Positions 33,795 to 52,360 of a stretch of DNA of 64,000 nucleotides are shown here, one piece after another. Origin of the DNA: Haliangium sp963772315 (GTDB lineage: Bacteria > Myxococcota_A > Polyangia > Haliangiales > Haliangiaceae); contig CAVYWJ010000003.1 of the NCBI GenBank assembly GCA_963772315.1, forward strand, positions 2,294,001 to 2,358,000, written 5' to 3'. The position numbers and the translations under genes are program-made. Under the pieces are notes generated by a model. The model was not told where the DNA came from. It saw nothing but the letters and a program-made list of their open reading frames with translations, and did not search any database. Position 1 is the stretch's first letter; each line of letters opens with the position of its first letter.

Positions 33795-34864
33795 GCGGTG
33801 CAGGCTTCCTGGGCGGGTCGGTGCGCCGGCTCACGCGCGCCCGGCTCCTGGCCACGATCGGCCTGTGCGCCCTGGCTGCGCTGCTGGTGGCCGTGCTGGC
33901 TCCGCTCGTGGGCGTGGATCCGCACGGCACCACCGCGCTCTCGCTGCTCGACCTCGGCGCGATCTGGGCCGGCCCCGGCGACGCCGGGCTCGAGGCGCGC
34001 ATCTTCTGGCTCTCGCGGCTGCCGCGGGTGCTGGCCGCGTTGCTGGTCGGCGCGGGGCTGGCCGCGTCCGGTTGCGCGTTCCAGGCCATCCTGCGCAATC
34101 CCCTGGCCGAGCCGTTCACGCTGGGGATCTCGTCGGGCTCGGCCCTGGCCGCGGTGATCGCGATCCGGCTCGGCCTGGACAGCACGGCCCTGGGCAGCTC
34201 GGCCGTGGGCCTGGCCGCGCTCGCCGGCGCCGGGATCACGGTGCTCGTGGTCTGGCGGCTCGCGCGGGTCGACGACGCGCTGCCGCCCGCGACCATGCTG
34301 CTGGCCGGCATCACGATCTCGATGTTCTGCTCGGCCGGGTCGCTGCTGGTGCAGTACACCGCGGATTTCGGCGAGATCGCGCGCATGCTGCGGTGGATGA
34401 TGGGCGGGCTCGACTGGATCGCGTACGACCGGCTGGGTCGGACGGCTGTCCCGATGATGGTGGGGCTCGCGGTCATGCTCGGGCTGGCGCGGTCGCTCAA
34501 CGCGCTGAGCGCGGGGCCGGACGCGGCGGCCTCGGTGGGCGTGGACGCGACGCGGGCCATGACCATCGGGTTCGTGACCGCCTCGCTGCTGGTGGGCGCC
34601 GGGATCGCGCTCGCGGGGCCGATCGGGTTCATCGGGCTGCTCGTGCCGCACGCGCTGCGGGCCCTGATCGGCCCCGATCACCGGGCGCTCTTGCCCGCCT
34701 CGATGCTGCTCGGCGGGGCGCTGCTGGTCCTCTGCGACACGCTCTCGCGCGTGGTGCTGGCGCCCGATCAGCTCCCGGTCGGCGTGGTGACCGCGCTGCT
34801 CGGCGGCCCGTTCTTCCTGGTGATCCTCGTCCGCGAGAAGCGCCGCGGCCGCATCTGGGGCTGA
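33791..34864 (+). CDS. FecCD/BtuC-type ABC permease
   Basis: Predicted 357 residues from GTG 33791, coupled to the ATPase gene. About nine or ten membrane helices are seen. Family markers: RLPRVLAALLVGAGLAASGC, FQAILRNPLAEPFTLGISSG, MLLAGITISMFCSAGSLLVQ, GPIGFIGLLVPHALRALIGP, PVGVVTALLGGPFFLVILVR. These match BtuC/FecCD permeases for vitamin B12, heme or siderophores. Substrate cannot be fixed from sequence alone. No TonB receptor is in the window. Confidence 0.93.
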   Translation: MSGAGFLGGSVRRLTRARLLATIGLCALAALLVAVLAPLVGVDPHGTTALSLLDLGAIWAGPGDAGLEARIFWLSRLPRVLAALLVGAGLAASGCAFQAILRNPLAEPFTLGISSGSALAAVIAIRLGLDSTALGSSAVGLAALAGAGITVLVVWRLARVDDALPPATMLLAGITISMFCSAGSLLVQYTADFGEIARMLRWMMGGLDWIAYDRLGRTAVPMMVGLAVMLGLARSLNALSAGPDAAASVGVDATRAMTIGFVTASLLVGAGIALAGPIGFIGLLVPHALRALIGPDHRALLPASMLLGGALLVLCDTLSRVVLAPDQLPVGVVTALLGGPFFLVILVREKRRGRIWG

Positions 34865-34875
34865 CTCCGGGGCGT

Positions 34876-35001
34876 CCCGGCGGCGGCGCTTGCGGGTGGC
34901 CCCTCCAAGCGTATGCACGACGAGCCCCGGCGGCGGCGCTTGCGGGTGGCCCCCGAGCGTATGCACGACGAGCCCCGGCGGCGGCACTTGCGGGTGGCCC
35001 T
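34876..35001. repeat. Three ~49-bp tandem repeats
   Basis: CCCGGCGGCGGC begins at 34876, 34926 and 34974 (spacings 50 and 48). Each is followed by TTGCGGGTGGCCC and, in the first two units, GCGTATGCACGACGAGC. The array fills the gap between the permease stop and the AIPR gene. Open frames through it are not convincing. Confidence 0.85.
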
Positions 35002-35075
35002 TCCGGCGCCGTGCTCAAACATCCGCGGCTGCCCTATCGGGCTGCCTCGCGCCAGTCTCCCTGTCCCCGTGCTTC

Positions 35076-37070
35076 GTGCATGGCGAGCGCCGCAGAACTG
35101 CGCGCGGCGCCGGAATCGATCAACGCGTCGGCAAGCTGGCCGAGGATCACCGCGATGCCCTGGGAGGTGGCGATGAGGATAGGCTGCGCTCCAAGGCGTT
35201 CGTGCTGCTGGTGGCGAGCACGGTGCTCGATATCCCGATCGCGGAGGCGCTCGATCTGCTGACCGACGGCGGGCACGACGCAGCCATGGATGCGCTCCAC
35301 GTCGGCGATGTGCAGGATGGGGAGTTCGTGGTCACCCTGTTCCAGGGCAAGTACAAGCGGCGACAGGACGGGGAAGCGACGTTTCCGGCGAACGAGATCG
35401 GCAAGCTCATCCATACGGTGGCCGCGCTGTTCGATCCCGGCAAACCGTTCGATGCACGTCCCGATGTGCTGGTGCGCGTGGAAGAGCTGCGCTCGCTGGT
35501 CCGTGATGGAAACATTCCCGTGGTGCGCGTGATCCTGTGCAACAACGGGCAGCGCTGGGGAAAAGATGGGCAGGCGCTGATCGATGCTTCGGGGTTGCCA
35601 CCGGAGCAGGTGCAGTGGGAGCACGTCAATCACGACACGCTGGTGTCACTGCTGCAGCGACCGACTGCTGTCGATGATCAGCTCCAGCTCGTGGGCGAGG
35701 CAGTGATCGAAGAGTTCGATTTCTGCCGCGTGCTCGTGGGGAAGACGAAGGTCACGGAGCTGGCACGGCTGTTCGAGAAGCACGGCGATCGGCTGCTCGA
35801 TCGCAACATCCGGCGCTACCTGGGCCTGCGCTCGAACCGGGTCAACAAGGGCATTGCCGACACGCTCCGATCGCGCAAGCAGCGCAAGAACTTCTACTTC
35901 TTCAACAACGGCATCACCCTCACCTGCTCGAAGTTCCGCCACAACGCGCTGCAAGGCGAAGATTACCTGGCCAAGCTGGATAACCTGCAGATCATCAACG
36001 GCGGGCAGACGTGCCACACCATCCGGCGCACGCTGGCGCAGCTTCCTGACGAGGACTTCTCGCAGACCTTCGTGCTCGTCCGTATCTACGAGCTGGATGA
36101 CAGCGAGCGCGAGCTGGTCCCCGCCATCACCTACGCCACCAACAGCCAGAATCCGGTGGAGCTGCGTGACCTGCGCGCCAACGACGAGGTTCAGGTCAAG
36201 CTCGAGACCGGGCTGCGCGACCTTGGCTACGTCTACGCGCGTAAGCGCGAGGAGACGCAGAGTCCCGATGCCATCACCCCCTCGCGTGCAGCCGAGGCCG
36301 TGCTCGCGGTCTGGCGGCGACAGCCGCACGTGGCGCGCTTTCACCAGAACCGACTCTTCGGCAGCCTGTACGAGCGAATCTTCGATGATTCACTGACGCC
36401 AGCCCAGGTCGTGGTAGCGACGCGCATCCTCGACCGGGCCGAGCGCACCTGCAAGCACGCGGACATGCACGAAGCACCGCGATTTCTGCCCTATGCCGCG
36501 CACTTTTTGGCCATGCTCGTGGGCGAGGATTTGCTCGAGCGTCTCGAAGCCCCGGTGAGTCACCGCAACTTCCCCCAGACATTAGAGCTGCTCGACGAAC
36601 ACTTTGATGCGATGTATGAACGCGCCGTTCTGAAGCTGCGCGTCGGCATTGGTCTGGCAGGCATCGATGAGGAGGATGCCAGTCTGCAGCGCCTCTCGGC
36701 TGCAGTCCGGCGTGGCGACTTGCTGGACATCCTTGAACGTTTGGAAGAGGCAACCCCACCACTCGTGGCGGACATTTCCAAACGCGGGAAGGTGGCGATG
36801 GAGAAATATGCTGAAAGGATCCTCGACGCGGTACGCAAAACCCTGGGTGAGGAAGCGCTCTCCAAATTGATGGAGGAAACCTCCCAAAAGAATTCCTTCG
36901 GATACATTATCGAGGCTCTTAATGTTTTACCGGAAAGGACGGTTAGTCGCGTCCGCTTCCAGGACATCGATTCACCTAATTCTCGCGAACATAACCTGCT
37001 GAAATGGATCAGCCAGCTCTACCCGGACATGGCTTCAGCGGACTCCGAAGAGCCCAGCAGCGAATCCTGA
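35076..37070 (+). CDS. AIPR family phage-defence protein with nuclease-like N terminus
   Basis: Predicted 664 residues from GTG 35076; the frame is open upstream through the repeats, so the start is approximate. The N terminus has LLTDGGHDAAMDALHVGD (~62-79) and VVTLFQGKYK (~85-94), the D...Q-x-K layout of a PD-(D/E)XK restriction-type nuclease. The AIPR core follows: RNIRRYLGLRSNRVNKGI, FYFFNNGITLTCSKFRHN at ~273, NLQIINGGQTCHTIRR at ~303, and ITYATNSQNPVELRDLRAND. AIPR proteins (PF10592) were named from lactococcal abortive infection and occur in many defence islands. From ~36780 the codons become AT-richer (AAATATGCTGAAAGG), unlike neighbours, suggesting transfer. No methylase is adjacent. 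Confidence 0.85.
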   Translation: MHGERRRTARGAGIDQRVGKLAEDHRDALGGGDEDRLRSKAFVLLVASTVLDIPIAEALDLLTDGGHDAAMDALHVGDVQDGEFVVTLFQGKYKRRQDGEATFPANEIGKLIHTVAALFDPGKPFDARPDVLVRVEELRSLVRDGNIPVVRVILCNNGQRWGKDGQALIDASGLPPEQVQWEHVNHDTLVSLLQRPTAVDDQLQLVGEAVIEEFDFCRVLVGKTKVTELARLFEKHGDRLLDRNIRRYLGLRSNRVNKGIADTLRSRKQRKNFYFFNNGITLTCSKFRHNALQGEDYLAKLDNLQIINGGQTCHTIRRTLAQLPDEDFSQTFVLVRIYELDDSERELVPAITYATNSQNPVELRDLRANDEVQVKLETGLRDLGYVYARKREETQSPDAITPSRAAEAVLAVWRRQPHVARFHQNRLFGSLYERIFDDSLTPAQVVVATRILDRAERTCKHADMHEAPRFLPYAAHFLAMLVGEDLLERLEAPVSHRNFPQTLELLDEHFDAMYERAVLKLRVGIGLAGIDEEDASLQRLSAAVRRGDLLDILERLEEATPPLVADISKRGKVAMEKYAERILDAVRKTLGEEALSKLMEETSQKNSFGYIIEALNVLPERTVSRVRFQDIDSPNSREHNLLKWISQLYPDMASADSEEPSSES

Positions 37071-37118
37071 ATCAACGAGCTGTGCGCGCCCCGCGCTGAG
37101 CCCGCCAGCGTCCCCGCC

Positions 37119-46011
<8,893 letters not shown>

Positions 46012-46311
46012 GGTCCGTGCTGCGCGGCGAGTCTGCTCCGGTATCTGGATAAGCGCGGGCCATGGAACGGCAGTGAGGAGGATATCAGCGCCATCCTGGA
46101 AGGGGCCACGAATCGGCGTTCTTTTTCTCTGTCACCACACCGCCATGGACGCGCTGACCGAGGTCGGCCCGGAGCGGAACGAGGCCAGCCCAGAGTCCGA
46201 TCGCCGCCCGATCTCGGCCCCGGTCCCGAGGCTGGCCGGAGCTCGGCCGGGCTTGCGCCCGATCATGACCGGGGGGGTCGCTCCGGGAAATCCATCTGGT
46301 AAGGTCCGCCG
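46012..46311. other. Divergent region between the TPR gene and the AAA ATPase gene
   Basis: 300 bases. It holds a T-rich patch at 46119-46126 (TTCTTTTTCTC) and, on the plus strand, the small frame described below. No clear -10/-35 pair is seen. An alternative minus-strand start for the TPR gene in another frame (MARRERFGWLG, near 45.97 kb) raises the possibility that the annotated first 20 residues are wrong. Confidence 0.4.
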
Positions 46312-46315
46312 ATGA
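46145..46315 (+). CDS. Possible small protein coupled to the AAA ATPase
   Basis: A 56-residue frame (MDALTEVGPERNEASPESD...) whose TGA overlaps the ATPase ATG as ATGA. The sequence is proline/arginine-rich and low in complexity, with no ribosome site. The overlap is the only argument that it is translated. Confidence 0.25.
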   Translation: MDALTEVGPERNEASPESDRRPISAPVPRLAGARPGLRPIMTGGVAPGNPSGKVRR

Positions 46316-47495
46316 CGATCACCGCACTCGAGTACGAGGACACGCAGCGTCGCTGGACGCTCGAGCGCACCGAGCTCGGCCCGTTCCAGCTGCTCGTCGG
46401 TGCATCCGGCGCCGGCAAGACCGCGCTGCTCCAGGCGCTGGTCGAGGTGTGTCTGATGGGCCTGAGCCGGCCCGGCGCGCGCCATCCCGGCGGCACGCGG
46501 CGCTGGCGCCTGGACGTGCAGACCCCTGCCGGGCCTGCCTGCGTCTGGGAAGCCGAGGTCGAGGTGCACGCGGCCACCTCGGCGCAGCGGCGCGATCCCC
46601 GGCATCTCGACCACCCCTGGCCGGTGCGCTTCCTCCACGAGCGCGTCACGGTCGGCGCTGGAAGCGCGGCCCGGACCATCGTCGAGCGCACCCCGGACGA
46701 GCTCCTGTATCACGGCGAGCCGCTGCACGTGGTCAGGGCCTCCGAGAGCGCGATCGCCATCCTCGCCGGCGAGCCCGCGGGCGACTCACCGGGCGACTCG
46801 CTGATGTGGGCGCTGCGCGCGTCGCTGGAGCGCGTCCTGATCGGCTCCGGCGAGCCCAGCGCGACGCTGTCGGTCGCGTTCGCGCAGCTGCTCGGCTCGC
46901 TCGACCATGCGCCCGCCACGCCCGAGGAGCTGCGCGAGTCCGATCCCGTCCCGCTGCTGGTCAAAGCCCACCTGGCGCGCGTGCACCTGCCGGTGTTCTT
47001 CGAGCGCATCCGCGCCCGCTATGTCGCCCTGTTCGAGCACGTCGAGGACGTCACCGTCGATCTGGCCGCGAACCTCACCATCAACGGCGGCGCGAGCGGC
47101 GAGGACGCGTTCGTCCTGGCGATCAAGGAGCGTGGCGTCAGCGACTGGATCGCGGCGCCGCAGATCTCCTCGAGCATGGTGCGCGCGTTCTTCCATGTGG
47201 CTGCGCTCGAGCTCGCGCCCCGCGGCACCACCATCGTGATCGACGGCTACGCCAGCGACCTCGGCGGCCGCTGCGTGTCCGCGCTGACCGAGCTGCTCTG
47301 GCAGCACCGGGACGGCCTCCAGATCCTGCTCGCCAGCCAGCACCCGCACGTGGCCCGCAGCCTGCCCCTCGACTGCTGGCACGTGATCACCCGCCGCGCG
47401 GGTGTGATCTCGGCCCGCCCCGCGCGCACGATCCCCAGCTCGACACCCGGCCCCGCCAGGAGGCGTTCGAGCTCCTCGTCCACGCCCTCGCCTGA
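46312..47495 (+). CDS. AAA ATPase, upstream copy: intact ATP site, 1-bp deletion near the 3' end
   Basis: ATG 46312. Walker A LLVGASGAGKTALLQALVE lies within the first 45 residues, followed by a long middle region and an ABC/SMC-like end with ISSSMVRAFFHVAALELAP, TTIVIDGYASDLGGRCVS (Walker B area) and HRDGLQILLASQHPHVARSL (switch His), as in AAA_21-type ATPases. Compared with the second copy at 55.4-56.2 kb, one G is missing at 47435/47436. The frame therefore leaves DTRPRQEAFELLVH and runs to 47556 as an unrelated serine-rich tail. The normal end would be 47495. AAA_21 ATPases often act with nucleases in defence; no nuclease is adjacent. Confidence 0.8.
46686..47495 (+). repeat. Direct repeat, upstream copy (810 bp)
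   Basis: From GCGCACCCCGGACGAGCTCC to the end of the ATPase gene, this matches 55424-56234 almost base for base. A few substitutions are seen (GAGCCCGCGGGC versus GACGCACCGGGC near 46769) and one single-base deletion. Homology stops at the gene's normal stop codon region. Confidence 0.9.
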
Positions 47496-47585
47496 GCGGG
47501 TCGGGTCAGACTCTGCTGCGGCTGCGGGCAAATCGCTCGAAGCGGTTCGCTGCTAACGACTCTTCACGTTCCAGAACGACTCGAC

Positions 47586-47846
47586 TTACTGCGCGTCGCC
47601 GACGAAGCTGCGCTCCTCGGACCACTTGCGGTGTCCTGAGGCAAGGCGTGATGGCGTCTGCGAGTCCGCCTCGGCGGGGATGCTTGGCTCGGTGGCGGAC
47701 CACTCGTAGGAGGTCGAGAGCGGGGTCGAGAAGGTGGCATCGGCGGTGCCGGCCGAGGGGCGCGGCGTGCGCGGCGCCAAGGTGGGGCTGGGCGCGGTGC
47801 GGGCGCTGATGCGCATGCTCTGGATGTCGATGCGGGCCTCGGTCAT
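47586..47846 (-). pseudogene. Small frame ending in a Sit-like toxin scrap
   Basis: An 86-residue frame starting at ATG 47846, overlapping the lipoprotein stop (ATGA). The first ~65 residues are serine/threonine/proline-rich without family features. The last part reads GHRKWSEERSFVGDAQ, matching EHRTWFEERGFVGKLD in the Sit-like toxin at 53.3 kb. Nucleotide similarity continues over 47598-47660. It looks like the broken tip of a related toxin, cut off close to the ATPase repeat. Confidence 0.5.
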
Positions 47847-49859
47847 GCCTGGTACAGATCGAAGGCCCGGTGACCGCGGCAGAGGCCCGCAGCCTCGTCT
47901 GGATCAGCGCAATACACGTGCTCGACCTCTTCCACGATGCCCACGAGACGCTGGCGGTCGCCGGCCGGGCCGACCTGGATGCGGGCCATGCGGTCCGGAT
48001 CCACACTTGCGGGGAGCAGGAAGTCGAGCGAGGTGGCCACGACCTGGACCTCGTACGATCGTCCGGGATCGAGCCTGGCTTCACCGGGCCGGCACTCGTC
48101 GCACGTGACCACCGCGCCGCTCTGTGCGTCGACCACGCGCAGGGCCACGAACGAAGCCTGCGAGGTCAGCGCGGGCAAGGGCTGGGAAATGACACGTTCC
48201 TCCTGGCGCGGCGCGCGCGGCAGCGCGGTCGAGCACGTGGGCGGGTTGCCGGTGATGCACGCATCCACCCGCGCGTCCTCGCGAACCAGCGCGCGGGCAG
48301 ACACGAATGTCCGGTCGTAGGTGCCGGTGAGCTCGTCGAGCTGTGGCGTCAGGTACACGACCTCGCCGCTGCCGTTGGTGATCGGGATGCGTATCAGTGG
48401 ATAGCCGAGCTCGGCCGGCAGCGTGCCGCCGAGCAGCGCGGCCACGTCATCGTTATCGAGATTGGCCGCCGTGAGCGAACCCGGACCGGATGCGAGCGCG
48501 AGCGGCGCCACGTGGACGGGCGCGGCCAGGGGAACGTGCTGCCAGCAGCCCATGAGGGGCGCGGCCAGGTTACCGAGGCGGTCGCTGGCCTGGATCTCGA
48601 TCTCGAAGCGTCCCTCGACCGCGGCCAGCTCGGGGACGTCGCCGGGTACCACGATATCGAACGCAGGCGCCGTATCCTCGCCGTCCATTGCGGGCACCTT
48701 CGTCACAGTGAGCTCGTAGCCGGGTCCGGTACCGCCTGGCCGCAGCACCGCCCGGATGTCCTCGACGCCGACGCCGGTCAGGTTGTCGCGCGCGGTCAGG
48801 CGCCAGCGCAGCGGGTTGTCGTTCACCGCGGCGCGCAGCGTGTCCACGTGCTTGTGCAGCACGCGATCGCATGCACCGCCGCCGAGCAGGGACGAGAGAT
48901 CCACGCGCGCAGCCTCGGTGTGCTCGTGCACGGCGCGCAGGCTCGCGTCGAACCGCACGGTGTCCTTGCTCTCGTCGAAGAACGGCGACGCCAGCGCCGC
49001 GGGCTCGGGGCGCTCGATGTCGTCGAAGCCAAGAGCCGGTGTCCCTCCAAATAGCCCCGGCTCCATGTTGCCGGCGAGCCAGTACAGGTATGAGGCGATC
49101 TCCGGGTAGTCGAGGCCGGTTCCGTTGGCAGGCGACGGGATGAAATCGGCCATCAATGCCTGTGTGAGATCGAAGCGAAGTGTCTGCGGTCCCAGCTCGC
49201 ACGCCGGGGAGCAGTTGCCGACAGTCACGACCTCCGTCCTCCCTTGGCCATCGAGAATGGCCCCCGGGCCGCCCACATCATCGATCAGCGCGTTGACCAG
49301 CGCGAACGGGGGCAACGACTGGCCGGAGCGTGTGGCAATGGACTGCTCCAGGCTCCATAGTCCAGCCAGAGCTAACATGTACCTCACTTCCGCAGTGAGG
49401 GAGCTAGCCCGGACATCGGTGGGGACAGGCACGACGTAACGCAGGTCCACCATGAAGTGGGCGTCCATCATCTCGTGTGCCCGGACGATGGCATCCGTGT
49501 AGGTCGCCTCCATCCCGCGTTCGATCCGAGCCAGGGGCATAGGTCTCGCCCTCGCGGGCGAGCACCACGATCGGAAAGGACTTCGTCGAGCCTTCCGGGA
49601 GACCAGGAAAACTACCGACGCTGAAGGAGAACCGACCGTAGGCGTCAGTACGGGTGCGAAACGCGGGCACGCCGCCATACGCGCCAGATTCGGTGGCTCG
49701 ATGAACCTCGACCACGGCGTCGTTCACGGGACCCGTAAGCACGACGATTCCATCGATGTGGCCGTTGGTTGGCTGTGGAAATTCTTCGCATGCTCCCTGC
49801 ACGAGCACGACGCAGAACAGAGAGCATTGGAGAAAGTGACGTCGAACGCGGCGTATCAA
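47843..49859 (-). CDS. Secreted lipoprotein of unknown function (one frameshift)
   Basis: TTG 49859, with AAGGAG seven bases before it, opens a lipoprotein signal (RRHFLQCSLFCVVLVQGAC, lipobox Cys). A carboxypeptidase-regulatory/Ig-like beta domain follows (GIVVLTGPVNDAVVEVHRAT, AYGRFSFSVGSFPGLPEGST). At a GGGG run near 49533-49536 the frame changes, and coding continues as PLARIERGMEATYTDAIVRA through ~550 residues to 47843. The remainder includes paired cysteines (CSPACEL, CDECRPGE, CADPDEAAGLC) and an FDIVVPGDVPELAAVEGRFE beta segment. I do not know the family. Outer-membrane location is likely. The frameshift may be a sequencing error. Confidence 0.7.
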
Positions 49860-50177
49860 GGTCCTGCTCCTTCGGGATAAAGGTAGTAACTGACGTGAAA
49901 TGTCGCGGCAAGCGACTGAAACGGTGTCTCTGAGCCCGCCGGCCCACAGCGACGCCTCATACGCATACCAGTTGCTGGTCGCGTACGTGGCGCGCGCGCC
50001 CACGCCCACGAACGGCGCGCTGTCGGTCTGGCCCGGGGCTTCACGGATGCCCATCGTTGCCCTGCCGAACTGCACGCGCGCATGCAGCGATGCCTCGTCC
50101 TTGTCGGCATGGGCCGCGCGTCCGAGCATGACGAGCGCGACGTGGATCGCAATGGAGATCTTCATGATTCGTCTCAT
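49856..50177 (-). pseudogene. Truncated outer-membrane beta-barrel-like gene
   Basis: ATG 50177 with GGAGG upstream gives a signal peptide (MKISIAIHVALVMLGRAAHA) and the first strands of a barrel: LHARVQFGRATMGIRE, FVGVGARATYATSNWYAYEA. Near 49925 the natural continuation moves one frame (PFQSLAATFHVSYYLYPEG) and stops at 49856, only ~105 residues in all. Without the shift the first frame reads straight into the next gene. Barrels need ~170 residues or more, so this is probably a remnant or a signal-carrying fragment. Confidence 0.55.
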
Positions 50178-50187
50178 GCGTCCTCCG

Positions 50188-51113
50188 TCAGTCGACCTTC
50201 AGGGCGATCACGAACGGTTCCTTGCCGTCGCGCTCGTGGAAGCGCAGCCGGATCACGGCGCCGACCTTCACGGCAGCGATGGAGATCACGCCGGTCGCGG
50301 TGGCGCCCGGGCGCACCGTGTCGAGCGCGCCGGTGTAGCCACCCCCCAGCCGCGCGAGCAGCGACTCGGGCTCCGTCTGATCAAACTGCATGGTCATGAT
50401 ATTGATCTGCAGCGGCGTGCCACGGCGGTTCTCCAGCGACACGAACACGTGCACGTCATCGCCGATGCGCACGGCCTGATGAATGCGCAGCACGGCGTTG
50501 TCGCGGCGTACGATGTGCGTGAGCTCGCGGGCGCCGAAGCGCAGGTGCAGCGCGTCCGTGAGCCGCTGCCCACCCCGGATGCGCACGAGCTCCTCGAACT
50601 GCCGCTCGCGCTCATCGAGACGCTTCACTCTCGCGGACAGCGAAGCCTCCAGCTCGGCGCGTCGCTGCTCGATGGCGGCGCTGACGCGGCGCTCGATCTC
50701 GGCGGCCACGTCCTGATCGCGGAAGTGCACCTGCAGCACCGCGTCCTCGGGCTTGTCGACCACGCGCAGGAGCACGCCCACGTGGTTGGACGCGGTGGTC
50801 ACGTTGATGCCGGCGTGGCGCGCGCGCCGATCCGGCCGCACGGTCACGCTGTACTGGTGATGCGTGATCTCGGCGTGCCCCGGCCCATCGAGGCAGTAGG
50901 CCACGCGCACCTCGGCCGGGATGTGCAGGACCGTGAGGACCTGCGGGTGCACGTCGATGTGTACGCGCCGCCCTCGGGCGGCACGTCGATGGTGAGCGAG
51001 CGCGCCGCGTCGGGCGTGGGCTCGGCCGGCGTGGGCTCAGCTGGCGGGCCGGCCAATGACGGGCGCGGCTGCAGCGAGGGAGGCGAGTATGGACCACGAC
51101 GCATACGGAGCAT
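50188..51113 (-). CDS. DUF2381-like myxobacterial protein (probable frameshift near the N terminus)
   Basis: The frame ending at 50188 carries 254 residues from GTG 50952, but the beta-strand that should precede it (RSLTIDVPPEGGA) lies in another frame just upstream; joining near 50970 gives a continuous SLTIDVPPEGGA-VHIDVHPQVLTVLHI. With ATG 51113 the product is ~305 residues. It has an N-terminal beta region (HHQYSVTVRPDRRARHAG), a coiled-coil (EIERRVSAAIEQRRAELEAS) and a C-terminal beta domain (HQAVRIGDDVHVFVSLENRR), the layout of DUF2381/TIGR02268 proteins, which are plentiful in myxobacteria and of unknown role. A signal peptide is missing, so the 5' end may be broken. Confidence 0.55.
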
Positions 51114-51396
51114 GACGCAGGCCGATGCGGCCAGCCGGATGGGCATCACGCCGGAGTTCTACGGCCGCATCGAGCGCGGCCACGCCCTGCCCAGCGTGCC
51201 CACGCTGGCGCGCTGGGTGGAAGTGCTCGACCTCGACGCGATCATCTCGCTTGCTGCGGGTGATGCACTGCCGCAGGGGGCCACGCCGTATGATCCGTCG
51301 CCCTTGCGCCGCGCGCTCCGCCTCATGCGGCGCGCGACGCCGGCCGCACGCGAGATCGTGGCCCGGCTCCTCGACGCGCTCGGCGTGGAGGAGTAG
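51112..51396 (+). CDS. XRE-type helix-turn-helix protein, possibly 5'-truncated
   Basis: Predicted 94 residues from ATG 51112. MTQADAASRMGITPEFYGRI is the second half of an XRE helix-turn-helix, followed by RGHALPSVPTLARWVEVLDL. The first helix normally present upstream is reduced to GPRRIRS in the same frame, with no good start before it. The C-terminal part is a short helical region ending RLLDALGVEE. It starts on the same CATG as the divergent DUF2381-like gene. It may be a remnant of a larger regulator. Confidence 0.6.
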   Translation: MTQADAASRMGITPEFYGRIERGHALPSVPTLARWVEVLDLDAIISLAAGDALPQGATPYDPSPLRRALRLMRRATPAAREIVARLLDALGVEE

Positions 51397-51862
51397 GCAG
51401 TGCGGGCTGGCGTGCGGGGACGGTCATGGCCAACAGACTGCGCCAGGGTCGTGACCTGGGCGTGCACGCCCGGCGTGGTGCTCTCCGCCTCTCTCCTGGG
51501 CTGTCGATGTCCTCCTCGGCGACCAGTTAGCTCTGTACCTCCGACCCATCTCGACCGAATTCAACTTCGCTGAACCCCTGCTCGAGAATGGAATCGTTCG
51601 CATCGAGAGGCAGCCACCCGCTAGATACCCATAGCCGCCATCGTAGCCCGGCGCGATCCCGTCGCCAGAATCGCACGATCGAGCAAGCTCGGCGCGCCGC
51701 ACCACCGCCCGGCAGTATCGACGTGCCGCACCATTGCCACGGCCCGGTAGCTCACCAATGATGCACTGGTCGCGCGGCGGCTCGGTAGCTCGTTGGTGGC
51801 ACGGATCGTTCGCCTCTACCGAGCCGCCGCGACGACACTCTCTTCCAGCCGCGAAGACCTCA
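51397..51862. other. Intergenic region downstream of the second immunity gene
   Basis: No gene recognised. The stretch GTAGCCCGGCGCGATCCCGT at ~51644 plus CGCCAGAAT resembles GTAGCCCCGGCGCGCGCCCG plus TCGCCAGAAT at ~55221, just upstream of the Sit-like toxin start. It may be a leftover of a duplicated toxin leader. Confidence 0.4.
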
Positions 51863-52360
51863 TCACGACTCATCCACCGCGCCATCACGGAGGTGTGTCC
51901 CGCTGGCGTCCGAGCGTATGTTGCGGGTGAGGATGAGATCATCGGCACCTGCGGGCAGCCAGCCGACAGGGATATCGGCGTGCTCCAGGAAGTTCCAGAT
52001 CCGATCACGGGCCGCATCATCGATGAGCTGGTCCATGGCCGTGGACCAGCTCGCGAACATCCATGCTCGCTGGAACTCGAACCGCTCGTGGTTCCTCCAG
52101 CCCTGGGGCAGCCGTTCACGCAGGTAGCGCGCCAGCAGGTCGCGCGAGAACCGGTCGATGTCCCCCGTCCTCACCGCCTCCAGACGAAGCATCCTCTCCA
52201 CTTGAATCGCGGCCACGTCGTCACCCAGCTCGGCCGCGAGCTCCATCAGCGTGGCCGTTGGCCGCGCGCTCGCATAGGCGGACACGGCGTCGAATCCCAG
52301 AGCCCGCGCGCGCTGCTGGATCCGACCCGGCCAGTCGCCCTGCCATGTCTGCTCACTCAT
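51863..52360 (-). CDS. Second immunity protein of the Sit-like cassette
   Basis: Predicted 165 residues from ATG 52360, overlapping the preceding gene by eight bases. It is a clear paralogue of the first ~150 residues of that gene: MSEQTWQGDWPGRIQQRARA against MSERTWHGDWLVRIYQRVSS, LAAELGDDVAAIQVERMLRL against LARALGDDVAATQVESALRA, and HADIPVGWLPAGADDLI against RADIPNGWLPTGPDDPI. I do not recognise the family. Small, acidic, without signal, and placed directly behind a toxin, it fits a cytoplasmic immunity protein. It lacks the toxin-like tail of its partner. Confidence 0.75.
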   Translation of the reverse strand: MSEQTWQGDWPGRIQQRARALGFDAVSAYASARPTATLMELAAELGDDVAAIQVERMLRLEAVRTGDIDRFSRDLLARYLRERLPQGWRNHERFEFQRAWMFASWSTAMDQLIDDAARDRIWNFLEHADIPVGWLPAGADDLILTRNIRSDASGTHLRDGAVDES

